A stretch of 9,882 bases of DNA from Campylobacterota bacterium (lineage in GTDB: Bacteria; Campylobacterota; Campylobacteria; Campylobacterales; Sulfurovaceae), in the NCBI GenBank assembly GCA_003646505.1, contig QMKT01000053.1, positions 1 through 9,882 of the forward strand, given 5' to 3'. The notes under the pieces were generated by a model, which did not search any database, was not told where the DNA came from, and was given only the letters and a program-made list of their open reading frames with translations. Shown here piece after piece: positions 1-6,473 of this stretch (positions within the stretch are counted from its first letter, which is position 1; each line of letters begins with the position of its first letter). A program made the translations under genes and the position numbers.

Positions 1-1964
1 ACGATCTTCGCTTCTACGATAGCATCATCTTCATCAAGGTTGATCGCTCTTACACCATTGCTTCTGATATTTGAATACTCAGAAAGGTTTGTACGTTTAA
101 CGATACCATTTTTAGTAAAGAACACCAGTCCTTTGTCATCATTAAAGTCAGTCGTTGGGATGATCGCCATGATCTTCTCATCTTGCTGAAGGTTTATCAG
201 GTTAACAACCGCCTTACCTTTAGCCGTACGTGATCCTTCTGGGATACGATACACTTTCAACCAGTAGAGTTGTCCTCTATCTGTTACAAACATAAGCGTA
301 TCATGCGTGTTAGATGTAAAGAAGCTTTCTATAAAGTCATCATCATAAGTGGTTACGGCTGTTTTACCTTTACCACCACGATGTTGTTTCTCATACTGTT
401 TGACCGGTACACGTTTAATGTACCCTCTATGTGTGATAGTCACAACCATAGGTTCATTTGGAATAAGATCCTCAATATCTATGTCATCATAATCATCTAC
501 GATCTCAGTACGACGTGGTGTTGTGTATTTTGCACCTATTTCAACCAGCTCTTCGCGAATGATCTCGTTGATCTTATCTTCACTTTTTAAGATCGCTTCA
601 AGTTCTGCGATAAGCATAAGAAGTTCAGCCAACTCACTCTCAATTTTCTCGATTTGAAGACCGGTAAGACGTCCCAGTCTCATCTCTAAGATAGCTTTAG
701 CTTGAATCTCAGAGAGTTTAAAGCGTGCTATGAGATTTTCTCTAGCCTCTGTATCATCGTTAGAAGCACGGATGATCTTGATCACTTCATCGATATTATC
801 GATAGCTATTTTAAGACCTTCCAAAATATGTGCTCTTGCTCTTGCTTTTTCAAGATCAAAGATCGTTCTTCTAATAACCACTGTTTTTCTGTGTTTCAAG
901 AAGAGGTCAAAAAGTTCAAGAAGTTTAAATACCTTTGGCTCCTTGTTCGCAATAGCAAGCATAATAATACCAAAGGTCACTTGCATCTGAGTAGATTTGA
1001 AAAGGTTGTTCAACACAATTTCAGACATTGCATCACGTTTAAGTTCAAAGACAACCCTGATACCTTCACGGTCAGACTCATCACGAAGTTCAGAAATACC
1101 TTCTATATGTTTATCACGTACTAGTTGTGCAATGTTCTCGATCAGTCTTGATTTATTAACCTGGAAAGGAAGTTCATCTATGACGATCACTTCCCTACTC
1201 CCTTTTTGCTCTATATGTGTTTTAGCACGTACTTTAATACGTCCACGTCCCGTCGTATAGGCATCTGTAATACCTTTACGTCCAAAGATGATACCGCCCG
1301 TTGGAAAGTCCGGACCATGTACGATCTTCATCATATCTTCAACGGTTGACTGTGGAGTATCAATACGTAAGATAAGTGCTTCGATCAGTTCATCAAGTCT
1401 ATGCGGAGGAATATTTGTTGCCATACCAACGGCAATACCGCTTGAACCATTAAGTAAAAGGTTTGGTACACGTGCAGGAAGTACATCCGGCTCTGTCATA
1501 GAGTCATCATAGTTTGGCGTGAAGTCTACAGTGTCTTTATCTAAGTCATTCAAAAGCTCTTCAGCGATCTTTGTCATACGTGCTTCGGTATATCTCATAG
1601 CCGCTGCATTATCACCATCCACTGAACCGAAGTTTCCTTGACCATCTACAAGGGGTGCCTGCATGGAGAAGTCTTGTGCCATACGTACAAGTGCATCATA
1701 CACAGAGTTATCACCATGCGGGTGATACTTACCGATAACATCACCGACGATACGTGCCGATTTTTTATAAGGACTTCTATGTGATAAATGTAGATCATTC
1801 ATCGCATACAAGATTCTTCTGTGTACAGGCTTCAGCCCATCTCTAGCATCTGGCAAGGCTCTACCAATGATTACAGACATCGAGTAATCAAGATAAGAGG
1901 CCTTCATACTATCTTCTATCAAAATTTCCTGGGTATTTTGACCATCTTCAAACAAATCAGACAT
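1..1964 (-). CDS. gyrA: DNA gyrase subunit A (3' end cut off by the window)
   Basis: GyrA is the DNA-cleaving subunit of the A2B2 gyrase that introduces negative supercoils. The first 654 codons are present, starting at ATG 1964 behind an AAGGAAG ribosome binding site, and I read the frame through without a stop. The breakage-reunion domain carries [13 protein letters not shown] (74-86) and the catalytic tyrosine Y125 in [12 protein letters not shown] long helical section follows (about 350-500). The GyrA box, needed for DNA wrapping, is QHRGGKG at 527-533 (bases 366-386), with His where many bacteria have Arg (QRRGGKG). The window then cuts the C-terminal beta-pinwheel, so roughly the last 170-200 residues of a normal-length protein are missing. 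The residue equivalent to E. coli S83 is N86, as in wild-type Helicobacter pylori, followed by S87; D90 matches E. coli D87. ParC is less likely because a clear GyrA box is present. Confidence 0.97.
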   Translation of the reverse strand, partial: MSDLFEDGQNTQEILIEDSMKASYLDYSMSVIIGRALPDARDGLKPVHRRILYAMNDLHLSHRSPYKKSARIVGDVIGKYHPHGDNSVYDALVRMAQDFSMQAPLVDGQGNFGSVDGDNAAAMRYTEARMTKIAEELLNDLDKDTVDFTPNYDDSMTEPDVLPARVPNLLLNGSSGIAVGMATNIPPHRLDELIEALILRIDTPQSTVEDMMKIVHGPDFPTGGIIFGRKGITDAYTTGRGRIKVRAKTHIEQKGSREVIVIDELPFQVNKSRLIENIAQLVRDKHIEGISELRDESDREGIRVVFELKRDAMSEIVLNNLFKSTQMQVTFGIIMLAIANKEPKVFKLLELFDLFLKHRKTVVIRRTIFDLEKARARAHILEGLKIAIDNIDEVIKIIRASNDDTEARENLIARFKLSEIQAKAILEMRLGRLTGLQIEKIESELAELLMLIAELEAILKSEDKINEIIREELVEIGAKYTTPRRTEIVDDYDDIDIEDLIPNEPMVVTITHRGYIKRVPVKQYEKQHRGGKGKTAVTTYDDDFIESFFTSNTHDTLMFVTDRGQLYWLKVYRIPEGSRTAKGKAVVNLINLQQDEKIMAIIPTTDFNDDKGLVFFTKNGIVKRTNLSEYSNIRSNGVRAINLDEDDAIVEAKI

Positions 1965-1990
1965 TTTCTTCCTTCAAATAAAGTACAAAT

Positions 1991-2000
1991 ATTTTATCTA
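1991..2000 (-). promoter_or_regulatory. possible gyrA -10 region
   Basis: On the minus strand the bases read TAGATAAAAT, offering overlapping -10 hexamers (TAGATA or TAAAAT) about 30 bases upstream of the gyrA start codon. A TTTAAG sits 17 bp upstream of TAGATA, a weak -35 match. Campylobacterota promoters often lack a good -35, so the assignment rests mainly on the -10 and its distance. Confidence 0.35.
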
Positions 2001-2015
2001 ATGTATTTGTAAAAA

Positions 2016-2059
2016 GGCTTAAAAATGGCTCAAAATGCCACTTAGAGGCCTTAAAATGG
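2016..2059. repeat. three short related repeats upstream of gyrA
   Basis: Three similar 13-base units lie in the gyrA/exbB spacer: GGCTTAAAAATGG at 2016-2028, GGCTCAAAATGCC at 2027-2039 and GGCCTTAAAATGG at 2047-2059. Starts are 11 and 20 bases apart, about one and two helical turns, so the units would lie on one face of the DNA. The first unit overlaps the position expected for the gyrA -35. A regulator site is an inference; no known regulator consensus was recognised. Confidence 0.4.
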
Positions 2060-2132
2060 ATTTTTAGCATTAATAAACTTTTTTGGTTAACATAATAAAT
2101 AGGTTAAGGTGGCTTATTTTGTATTTATTTCA

Positions 2133-2153
2133 TTAACGTACTCTTAACATACT
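2133..2153 (+). promoter_or_regulatory. 11-bp-spaced direct repeat at the exbB promoter
   Basis: TTAACGTACT (2133-2142) and TTAACATACT (2144-2153) match at 9 of 10 positions and start 11 bp apart, ending five bases before the exbB -10 box. Further TTAAC-like words lie at 2087-2094 (TTAACATA) and 2103-2107 (GTTAA, inverted). Tandem sites at 11-bp spacing over the -35 region are typical of OmpR/PhoB-type response regulators, so an activator site is a reasonable inference. Confidence 0.45.
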
Positions 2154-2158
2154 TAGAA

Positions 2159-2164
2159 TATAAT
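2159..2164 (+). promoter_or_regulatory. exbBD promoter, -10 box
   Basis: A consensus TATAAT lies 29 bases upstream of the exbB start codon. No good -35 is present at 16-18 bp; that place is taken by the tandem TTAAC repeats, which suits an activator-dependent promoter. No convincing Fur box was seen here, although exbBD genes are often iron-regulated. Confidence 0.6.
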
Positions 2165-2193
2165 GCAAACAATTACAACTAGCAGGAAATTAT

Positions 2194-2631
2194 ATGCCTA
2201 TCGAACAACTAAAAGACATCGTAGATTATGGGATCATCGGCTTCCTCGTTTTCTTGAGTTTCATCACTTTTGCCTATGCTATAGAAAGAATACTTTTCTA
2301 CCGTGCTGTTAACATACGAGACTACAGACATAAACTGGCACTTGAAATAGACCTTTCTAAACGTCTCGCAACCATCGCTTCTATCGGTACAAATGCACCG
2401 TATATAGGACTTCTTGGGACCGTTATCGCCATTATCCTTACTTTTTACATCATCGGTGACCAGCAAGACACCATTGACCCTGGTGAGATCATGAAACACT
2501 TGGCACTTGCACTTAAAGCCACTGCTGCAGGACTGGTTGTAGCCATTCCTGCCACGGTACTGTACAATGCCCTACTCACCAAAGTAGATATACTCCTCTC
2601 AAAATGGGAAATACTTCAGGATGAGAAGTAA
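2194..2631 (+). CDS. exbB: TonB-system proton channel protein ExbB (short form)
   Basis: ExbB pentamers with ExbD form the inner-membrane motor that uses the proton gradient to energise TonB and, through it, outer-membrane receptors for iron chelates and similar cargo. This 145-residue protein is the short form common in Campylobacterota. Three hydrophobic segments are visible (about 12-32, 63-86 and 106-127), with the family signatures IGTNAPYIGLLGTV (64-77) and LKATAAGLVVAIPATVLYN (107-125). T110 aligns with E. coli T181 in the pore. By my alignment the place of E. coli E176 is taken by L105, so proton conduction would lean on ExbD's aspartate and the threonines. The start ATG follows an AGGA site by six bases. 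exbD follows after 36 bp. MotA/TolQ relatives are the alternative; length, motifs and the ExbD-like partner favour ExbB. Confidence 0.9.
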   Translation: MPIEQLKDIVDYGIIGFLVFLSFITFAYAIERILFYRAVNIRDYRHKLALEIDLSKRLATIASIGTNAPYIGLLGTVIAIILTFYIIGDQQDTIDPGEIMKHLALALKATAAGLVVAIPATVLYNALLTKVDILLSKWEILQDEK

Positions 2632-2632
2632 G

Positions 2633-2671
2633 ATGTTAAAGCCCTTTTATCAAAAAGGATCCTATCAATGA
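2633..2671 (+). CDS. possible 12-codon mini-ORF linking exbB and exbD
   Basis: The ORF starts one base after the exbB stop codon and encodes MLKPFYQKGSYQ. Its TGA overlaps the exbD start as ATGA (2668-2671). An AGAAG lies just upstream within the end of exbB, a weak ribosome binding site with short spacing. Such an arrangement could carry ribosomes across the 36-bp gap and couple translation of the two genes. It may equally be chance; an ORF of this size is weak evidence by itself. Confidence 0.25.
   Translation: MLKPFYQKGSYQ
2643..2658 (+). promoter_or_regulatory. hairpin over the exbD ribosome binding site
   Basis: CCTTTT (2643-2648) and AAAAGG (2653-2658) are perfectly complementary with a four-base loop. 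The right arm contains most of the exbD Shine-Dalgarno sequence AAGGA (2655-2659). The stem is short, with two G-C and four A-U pairs, so it is weak, but a ribosome moving through the preceding mini-ORF would open it. This is an inference from base pairing. Confidence 0.35.
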
Positions 2672-3045
2672 GACGAGAACGTTTTGACAAGATGAATGTT
2701 GTACCATTCATCGACATTGTTTTGGTACTACTGGTCATCATCCTTGCTACCTCAACGTTTGTTAAAAATAAAAGTATCAAAGTAGATCTGCCAAGTGCGA
2801 GTTCTAAAAAAAGTGAAGAGAAAAAGAGTATTCAAATTGCGGTCAATAAAGAAGGTACCTACTCTTATGGAAGAGAGATATTAACACTTGGTCTTATCAA
2901 AGAAAAGCTCATGAAACTCGATCCAAAAAAGGATCTTATCTCATTACGTATGGATAAAAGCTCTGAGTTTCGGTATTTTGTGGATGTGATCGATATTCTC
3001 AAAACCAAAGGCTTTGAGAATATCTCTATTATTACGAAGCAGTAA
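2668..3045 (+). CDS. exbD: TonB-system protein ExbD
   Basis: ExbD is the second motor subunit: a dimer inside the ExbB pentamer that couples proton flow to TonB. The 125-residue protein shows the family layout: a short cytoplasmic N-terminus, one membrane helix (about 11-31) and a periplasmic domain of about 90 residues. The signature NVVPFIDIVLVLLVI (10-24) contains D16, equivalent to the essential E. coli D25. IKVDLPSA after the helix is also typical. The start ATG has AAGGA 8 bases upstream; no in-frame alternative is better. It is cotranscribed with exbB. No tonB follows: the next gene is convergent and begins 34 bp further on. TolR is the alternative name for this fold; pairing with a short ExbB favours ExbD. 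Confidence 0.9.
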   Translation: MRRERFDKMNVVPFIDIVLVLLVIILATSTFVKNKSIKVDLPSASSKKSEEKKSIQIAVNKEGTYSYGREILTLGLIKEKLMKLDPKKDLISLRMDKSSEFRYFVDVIDILKTKGFENISIITKQ

Positions 3046-3079
3046 ACTTAACTCAATTATATTTTATTGAAATTATAAA

Positions 3080-3397
3080 CTATTCCGTCATCATCCCATA
3101 CGGACGTTTTAACTGTTCTGTAAGCTGATGTAAACTCACAGAACGCCCTTCACGAGCAAACTCTCTACCATCCATAAATACCAACATTGTAGGTAACGAC
3201 AACACAGAGTAATGTGTAGAGATCTCAGAATATTCTTGTGCATCTAAATAGATCTGTTTAAGTTGAGGGAACTCTTTATCAAACACTTCTCTAAACTTGG
3301 GACGAAGTGCATGACAGACATTACAGTGTTCTCCAGAGAAGTAGAGTAATACCCCTACTTCTTCTCTTATGGTTGTTTGTAGTTCTTCTAAAGTCAT
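3080..3397 (-). CDS. thioredoxin-family protein with CNVC active site
   Basis: This 105-residue protein is a single thioredoxin domain with no signal peptide, so a cytoplasmic thiol-disulfide role is likely. The redox motif is C25-N-V-C28 in SGEHCNVCHAL, at the N-terminus of the first long helix, and the cis-proline is P69 in SLPTMLVF, both where the fold places them. The usual WCGPC is absent: Trp is replaced by His24 and the inner residues are Asn-Val, which should change redox potential and partner choice. The C-terminal GREFAREGRSVSLHQLTEQL matches the last strand and helix. The ATG start follows AAGGGATC and a good promoter (3424-3452). It is a single gene, convergent with exbD. Its substrate cannot be told from the sequence; it is not necessarily the main thioredoxin TrxA. 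Confidence 0.85.
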   Translation of the reverse strand: MTLEELQTTIREEVGVLLYFSGEHCNVCHALRPKFREVFDKEFPQLKQIYLDAQEYSEISTHYSVLSLPTMLVFMDGREFAREGRSVSLHQLTEQLKRPYGMMTE

Positions 3398-3423
3398 CTA
3401 TGATCCCTTAAATTATTTTTAGA

Positions 3424-3452
3424 ATTATATCCATTTAAGAAAAACAACTCAA
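3424..3452 (-). promoter_or_regulatory. sigma-70 type promoter of the thioredoxin gene
   Basis: On the minus strand TTGAGT (3447-3452) and TATAAT (3424-3429) are separated by exactly 17 bp, close to the sigma-70 consensus. The -10 lies 26 bases upstream of the start codon, giving a leader of about 20 bases. Confidence 0.7.
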
Positions 3453-3498
3453 CTTCTTATATCATGTGTCTATCCTAGCAACTCTTTCTTAAAAAAGC

Positions 3499-3551
3499 GT
3501 AGGGTGGATTTATCCACAAAATATTAAAATCGGTGGATAAATCCACCCTAC
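3499..3551. repeat. REP-like inverted pair between the thioredoxin gene and yebC
   Basis: GTAGGGTGGATTTATCCAC (3499-3517) is followed after 15 AT-rich bases by its exact reverse complement (3533-3551). Each arm is itself a hairpin: GGTGGA-TTTA-TCCACC, with the left arm lacking the last C. A related single copy lies at 4361-4380. Repetitive extragenic palindromes in inverted pairs (BIME-like) have this build, often with a GTAGGG-type end as seen here. On the minus strand six T residues follow two bases after the long stem (3491-3496 as A on the plus strand), so it could also stop leftward transcription before the thioredoxin promoter. No transposase is present in the window. Confidence 0.75.
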
Positions 3552-3575
3552 ATATATAATTAATTAATTTAGGAG

Positions 3576-3581
3576 TATAAT
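3576..3581 (+). promoter_or_regulatory. yebC promoter, -10 box
   Basis: TATAAT lies 28 bases upstream of the yebC start codon in a very AT-rich stretch. A second TATAAT lies at 3555-3560, directly after the REP-like pair. No -35 consensus is visible at the usual distance from the nearer box. Confidence 0.5.
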
Positions 3582-3609
3582 CACACAATTAATTTGTAAG
3601 GAAAATACA

Positions 3610-4347
3610 ATGGGTAGAGCATTTGAGTACCGTAAAGCATCAAAACTAAAAAGATGGGGAGCAATGTCAAAACTGTTTCCTAAACTAGGAAATATCATTA
3701 CTATGGCAGCCAAAGCAGGTAGCCCTGACCCAGATATGAACCCTACACTTCGTACAGCTATTCTCAATGCCAAAGCACAGAACATGCCAAAGCACAACAT
3801 CGAGGCAGCGATCAAAAGAGCCGCAGGTAAAGATGCTGCAGATATTAGAGAGATTCACTATGAAGCAAAAGGCCCATATGGTGTGCAGATTATCATTGAC
3901 TGTGCAACAGACAATGGTACAAGAACCGTTGCAAATGTAAAAGCAGCATTAGTTAGAAACAAAGCAGAAATGCTTACTTCCGGATCACTTAACTTCATGT
4001 TTACTCAAAAATCTGTTTTTACTTTTTATAGAACTGAAGAGATGGACATAGAAGAACTTGAACTTGAACTCATCGATGCAGGACTCGAAGAGATCGAAGA
4101 GACTGTAGAGCCTCAAGAAGAAGGTGAAGACAAAGCCATCATCAAGATCTTTGGAGAGTTTGCAGCATTCGGAGACTTGAACAAGGCACTTGAAGAGATG
4201 AACATTGAAGTGAAGTCTGCAAAACATGAACGTATCGCCAATACACCTATCGATCTAACAGATGAACAAATGGAAGAAGTAGAAGTACTGATAGACAAAT
4301 TAGAAGACGACGAAGATGTACAGGCTGTCTTTACAAATATAAATTAA
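3610..4347 (+). CDS. yebC: YebC/PmpR (TACO1) family protein
   Basis: The 245-residue protein matches the YebC/PmpR family at full length. Long annotated as a DNA-binding transcriptional regulator, members of the family have more recently been linked to translation, relieving ribosomes stalled at polyproline stretches, as with mitochondrial TACO1. The N-terminal MGRAFEYRKASKLKRWGAM is the Campylobacterota form, replacing MAGHSKWANIKHRK. Family signatures follow: NPTLRTAILNAKAQNMPKHN (44-63), IEAAIKRAAG, the YEAKGPYGVQIIIDCATDN stretch (84-102), and TSGSLNFMFTQK near 124-135. The acidic C-terminal third is also typical. The start has AAGGA seven bases upstream. The gene stands alone, with REP-like elements on both sides and ybiT convergent 35 bp beyond. 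Family is certain; whether this member acts in transcription or translation is not shown here. Confidence 0.93.
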   Translation: MGRAFEYRKASKLKRWGAMSKLFPKLGNIITMAAKAGSPDPDMNPTLRTAILNAKAQNMPKHNIEAAIKRAAGKDAADIREIHYEAKGPYGVQIIIDCATDNGTRTVANVKAALVRNKAEMLTSGSLNFMFTQKSVFTFYRTEEMDIEELELELIDAGLEEIEETVEPQEEGEDKAIIKIFGEFAAFGDLNKALEEMNIEVKSAKHERIANTPIDLTDEQMEEVEVLIDKLEDDEDVQAVFTNIN

Positions 4348-4360
4348 TTTTATAGAAAAT

Positions 4361-4380
4361 GGTGGGAAATCCCACCCTAC
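4361..4380 (-). repeat. REP-like hairpin between convergent yebC and ybiT; possible ybiT terminator
   Basis: On the plus strand GGTGGG-AAAT-CCCACC is followed by CTAC. It matches the right arm of the 3499-3551 pair, but the innermost stem pair is G-C instead of A-T, a change on both sides that keeps the hairpin. The element fills most of the 35-bp gap between the two stop codons. Read on the minus strand the stem is followed by ATTTTCTAT, a modest T-rich tail that could end the ybiT transcript. Read on the plus strand there is no T tract. Confidence 0.65.
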
Positions 4381-4382
4381 AC

Positions 4383-5978
4383 TTAATGTCCGTGTTGCTC
4401 CACAAATGCTTCATAATCACCCTCAAAGTCGATCACAGTACCGTCTTCATTCAGTTTTATGATACGATTGGCAAAAGCATCAATGAGCTCTCTATCGTGA
4501 GACACACAGATCACTCCACCTTTATAATTATGTAATGCTTCACCAAGTGAAACAATAGCTTCAAGATCAAGGTGGTTGTTTGGCTCATCCATCACGAGGA
4601 AGTTTGAAGCATCCATCATGATCTTAGAAAGCATTACACGGTGTTTTTCTCCACCAGAACAGGCATCTATCTTCTTCTTCTGTTCTTCACCCGAGAAGAG
4701 CATACGACCCAATGTTTTTCTAATGTCATCGATGTGCCATTTCGGATCAAACCCTTGTATCCACTGAGGAAGTTCTTCATTCCCTACTACAAGGTCTGTA
4801 GTATTTTGCGGGAAATAGCTATAGGTAATGGTCTGACCCCATTTTATTGTTCCCGCATCTGCTTTTATCTCTTCCATAAGGATCTTAAGCAGTGTTGTTT
4901 TTCCTACACCATTGGCACCAATGAGAGCAATTTTGTCACCTTCATTGATCTTAATGTTAATATTTTCCAAAACACTCTGTTCATCATAACTTTTAGAGAC
5001 ATTCTCTACATCAAGTACTTCATTACCAATGTCTCTGTGTGCCTTAAACATGATAGACGGATCACGTCTTGAAGAAAGTTTGATCGCCTGAACATCTAGT
5101 TTATCCAGTTGTTTTTGTCTTGATGTCGCTTGTTTTGCTTTAGAGGCATTTGCAGAGAATCTTCTAATAAACCCTTCAAGCTCTTCTTTTTCTTTGAGGG
5201 CTTTGCCTCTATCTGTCTCAGCTTGTTTAGCTATGAGGTTTGCAGCGATGTACCACTCATCATAATTTCCTGTAAATTCACGGATATTCTGAAAGTCAAG
5301 ATCAAGTATGTGTGTAACCACACCATTGATGAAATGTCTATCGTGAGAGATGACCATTAAGGTACCTTCATGACGCTTCAATTCATTTTCAAGCCATGAG
5401 ATAGTTTCCATATCAAGGTTATTCGTAGGCTCATCAAGAAGAAGTACGTCGGGCTTCAAGAAAAGTACTTGGGCTAGTAAGATCTTAAATTTATCACCAC
5501 CGGTCAAAGAAGACATTAAGTCAGTATGCTGCGCCGTAGGGAAACCTAAAGAAGTCAATAGTTTTTCTATTTTAACATCAGACTCATAAGTAGGGTCTTC
5601 ATCTGCACAGATCATCTCCAATTCTCCTAAACGAGCATTCACTGCATCATCTTCAAAGTCACCTTCCATGTAAAGTTTTTCTTTCTCTTTTTGTGCATCA
5701 AAAAGCTTTTTGTTTCCATACAGTACTGCGTCAGTAAGCGTATAATCTTCAAAAGCATACTGATTTTGAGAAAGCATTCCCAGTTTCAATCCAGGCTGAA
5801 GTTGTACTTCACCATCACTCTGTTCCAACTCACCCGCAAGAATCTTCATAAAAGTTGATTTACCTGCTCCATTCGCTCCTATAAGTCCATAGCGTTTACC
5901 TACATCTAAAGTCATATTGATCTTATCGAAAAGTACTCTCTTTCCGTATCTTTGTGTTAAATTTACTGTACTAAGCAA
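4383..5978 (-). CDS. ybiT: ABC-F family ATPase, YbiT type
   Basis: ABC-F proteins are soluble twin-ATPases that bind the ribosome E site and ease stalled or antibiotic-bound states; they are not transporters. At 531 residues, with close resemblance throughout to E. coli YbiT (530), this is a YbiT ortholog. Domain 1 has Walker A GANGAGKST (34-42), signature SLTGGDK (157-163) and Walker B LLLDEPTNNLD (179-189). The linker (about 240-305) holds the YbiT-type FSANASKAKQATSR block (274-287). Domain 2 has Walker A GANGVGKTT (354-362), signature CSGGEKH (440-446) and DEPNNHLD (464-471), where Asn replaces the usual Thr of DEPTNHLD. The start is TTG at 5978 with AAGGA seven or so bases upstream; no ATG is better placed. 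It is a single gene behind a strong promoter. A role in antibiotic resistance is not implied by the sequence. Confidence 0.95.
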   Translation of the reverse strand: MLSTVNLTQRYGKRVLFDKINMTLDVGKRYGLIGANGAGKSTFMKILAGELEQSDGEVQLQPGLKLGMLSQNQYAFEDYTLTDAVLYGNKKLFDAQKEKEKLYMEGDFEDDAVNARLGELEMICADEDPTYESDVKIEKLLTSLGFPTAQHTDLMSSLTGGDKFKILLAQVLFLKPDVLLLDEPTNNLDMETISWLENELKRHEGTLMVISHDRHFINGVVTHILDLDFQNIREFTGNYDEWYIAANLIAKQAETDRGKALKEKEELEGFIRRFSANASKAKQATSRQKQLDKLDVQAIKLSSRRDPSIMFKAHRDIGNEVLDVENVSKSYDEQSVLENINIKINEGDKIALIGANGVGKTTLLKILMEEIKADAGTIKWGQTITYSYFPQNTTDLVVGNEELPQWIQGFDPKWHIDDIRKTLGRMLFSGEEQKKKIDACSGGEKHRVMLSKIMMDASNFLVMDEPNNHLDLEAIVSLGEALHNYKGGVICVSHDRELIDAFANRIIKLNEDGTVIDFEGDYEAFVEQHGH

Positions 5979-6010
5979 GTGTAATCCTTGTATCTATAAT
6001 TATTAATGCG

Positions 6011-6039
6011 ATTTTAGCATAAAGTGCTGAAAGTGTCAG
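6011..6039 (-). promoter_or_regulatory. sigma-70 type promoter of ybiT, with extended -10
   Basis: On the minus strand CTGACA (6034-6039) and TAAAAT (6011-6016) are separated by 17 bp, and the -10 is preceded by TGC, giving TGCTAAAAT, an extended -10. It lies about 33 bases upstream of the TTG start of ybiT. Confidence 0.7.
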
Positions 6040-6093
6040 AGTTTATATCTTCTTACTAGTCATATATCAAAAATAATATTCTCAAAGATGCCC

Positions 6094-6122
6094 TTATCAT
6101 TATGGCCAGATAATTATATACT
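6094..6122 (+). promoter_or_regulatory. possible promoter of the small gene at 6153
   Basis: TTATCA (6094-6099, four of six bases matching TTGACA) and TATACT (6117-6122, five of six matching TATAAT) are 17 bp apart and end 30 bases before the start codon. Confidence 0.45.
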
Positions 6123-6152
6123 TTGCAACAATAAAAAATTAAAGGATATACA

Positions 6153-6404
6153 ATGACAAGATTTGAGCTTCAGAAAGAATTAAAAAAAATAGACAGATGC
6201 ATAGAAGTATTACACAAACTGATCACCAAGCCTTTATGTGAGTGCATTAATCATCTAGGCAGTTTTGATGAAAAATTCAGAGAAGAAAATAGAGTACAAT
6301 TACAAGAACTTATTACTGTTAAAAATAAACTCATTCCTCTCAATAATAAACCCGATTATGCTTTAGAAAAGATACAGTATCAGTCCCTAAGACTCATCTA
6401 CTAG
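6153..6404 (+). CDS. small protein of unknown function, 83 residues
   Basis: I do not recognise this protein. It is likely to be real because it has a strong AAAGGATAT ribosome binding site ahead of the ATG, a plausible promoter and its own space between two leftward genes, and no other frame there looks coding. The sequence is charged and Lys/Glu/Leu-rich, with two regions likely to be helical (about 2-25 and 40-62) around a middle segment with Cys29-Glu-Cys31; a third Cys is at 16. The helices could pair as a small coiled-coil hairpin. No signal peptide, membrane helix or catalytic motif is visible. The Cys pair is too little to argue metal binding. It is transcribed towards the arsC-like gene at 6474, so it is not in an operon with either neighbour. 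Confidence 0.65.
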   Translation: MTRFELQKELKKIDRCIEVLHKLITKPLCECINHLGSFDEKFREENRVQLQELITVKNKLIPLNNKPDYALEKIQYQSLRLIY

Positions 6405-6473
6405 TAGCTTAACCCTTTGAAGAAATTTTCATTAAATATACTATAAAATAAATAAGGAAGTGTAAAATTTGAA

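Noticed and set aside
270..1512. Several open frames on the plus strand of up to 140 codons
   Set aside because: They lie antisense to gyrA, which is intact and recognisable over the whole stretch, and their products look like no protein family.
3046..3079. Terminator between convergent exbD and the thioredoxin gene
   Set aside because: Only very short, AT-only complementarity is present, with no stable stem followed by a T tract.
3499..3551. CRISPR-like repeat pair
   Set aside because: The two copies are inverted, not direct, with only one short spacer and no cas genes; REP-like elements explain them better.
4576..5360. Plus-strand open frames of 63-143 codons
   Set aside because: They are antisense to ybiT, lack ribosome binding sites and have low-complexity, Phe/Cys-rich products typical of shadow frames.
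6398..6407. CTACTAGTAG palindrome at the end of the 83-residue gene
   Set aside because: Ten bases with no loop and no T tract; it spans the stop codon and can easily be chance.
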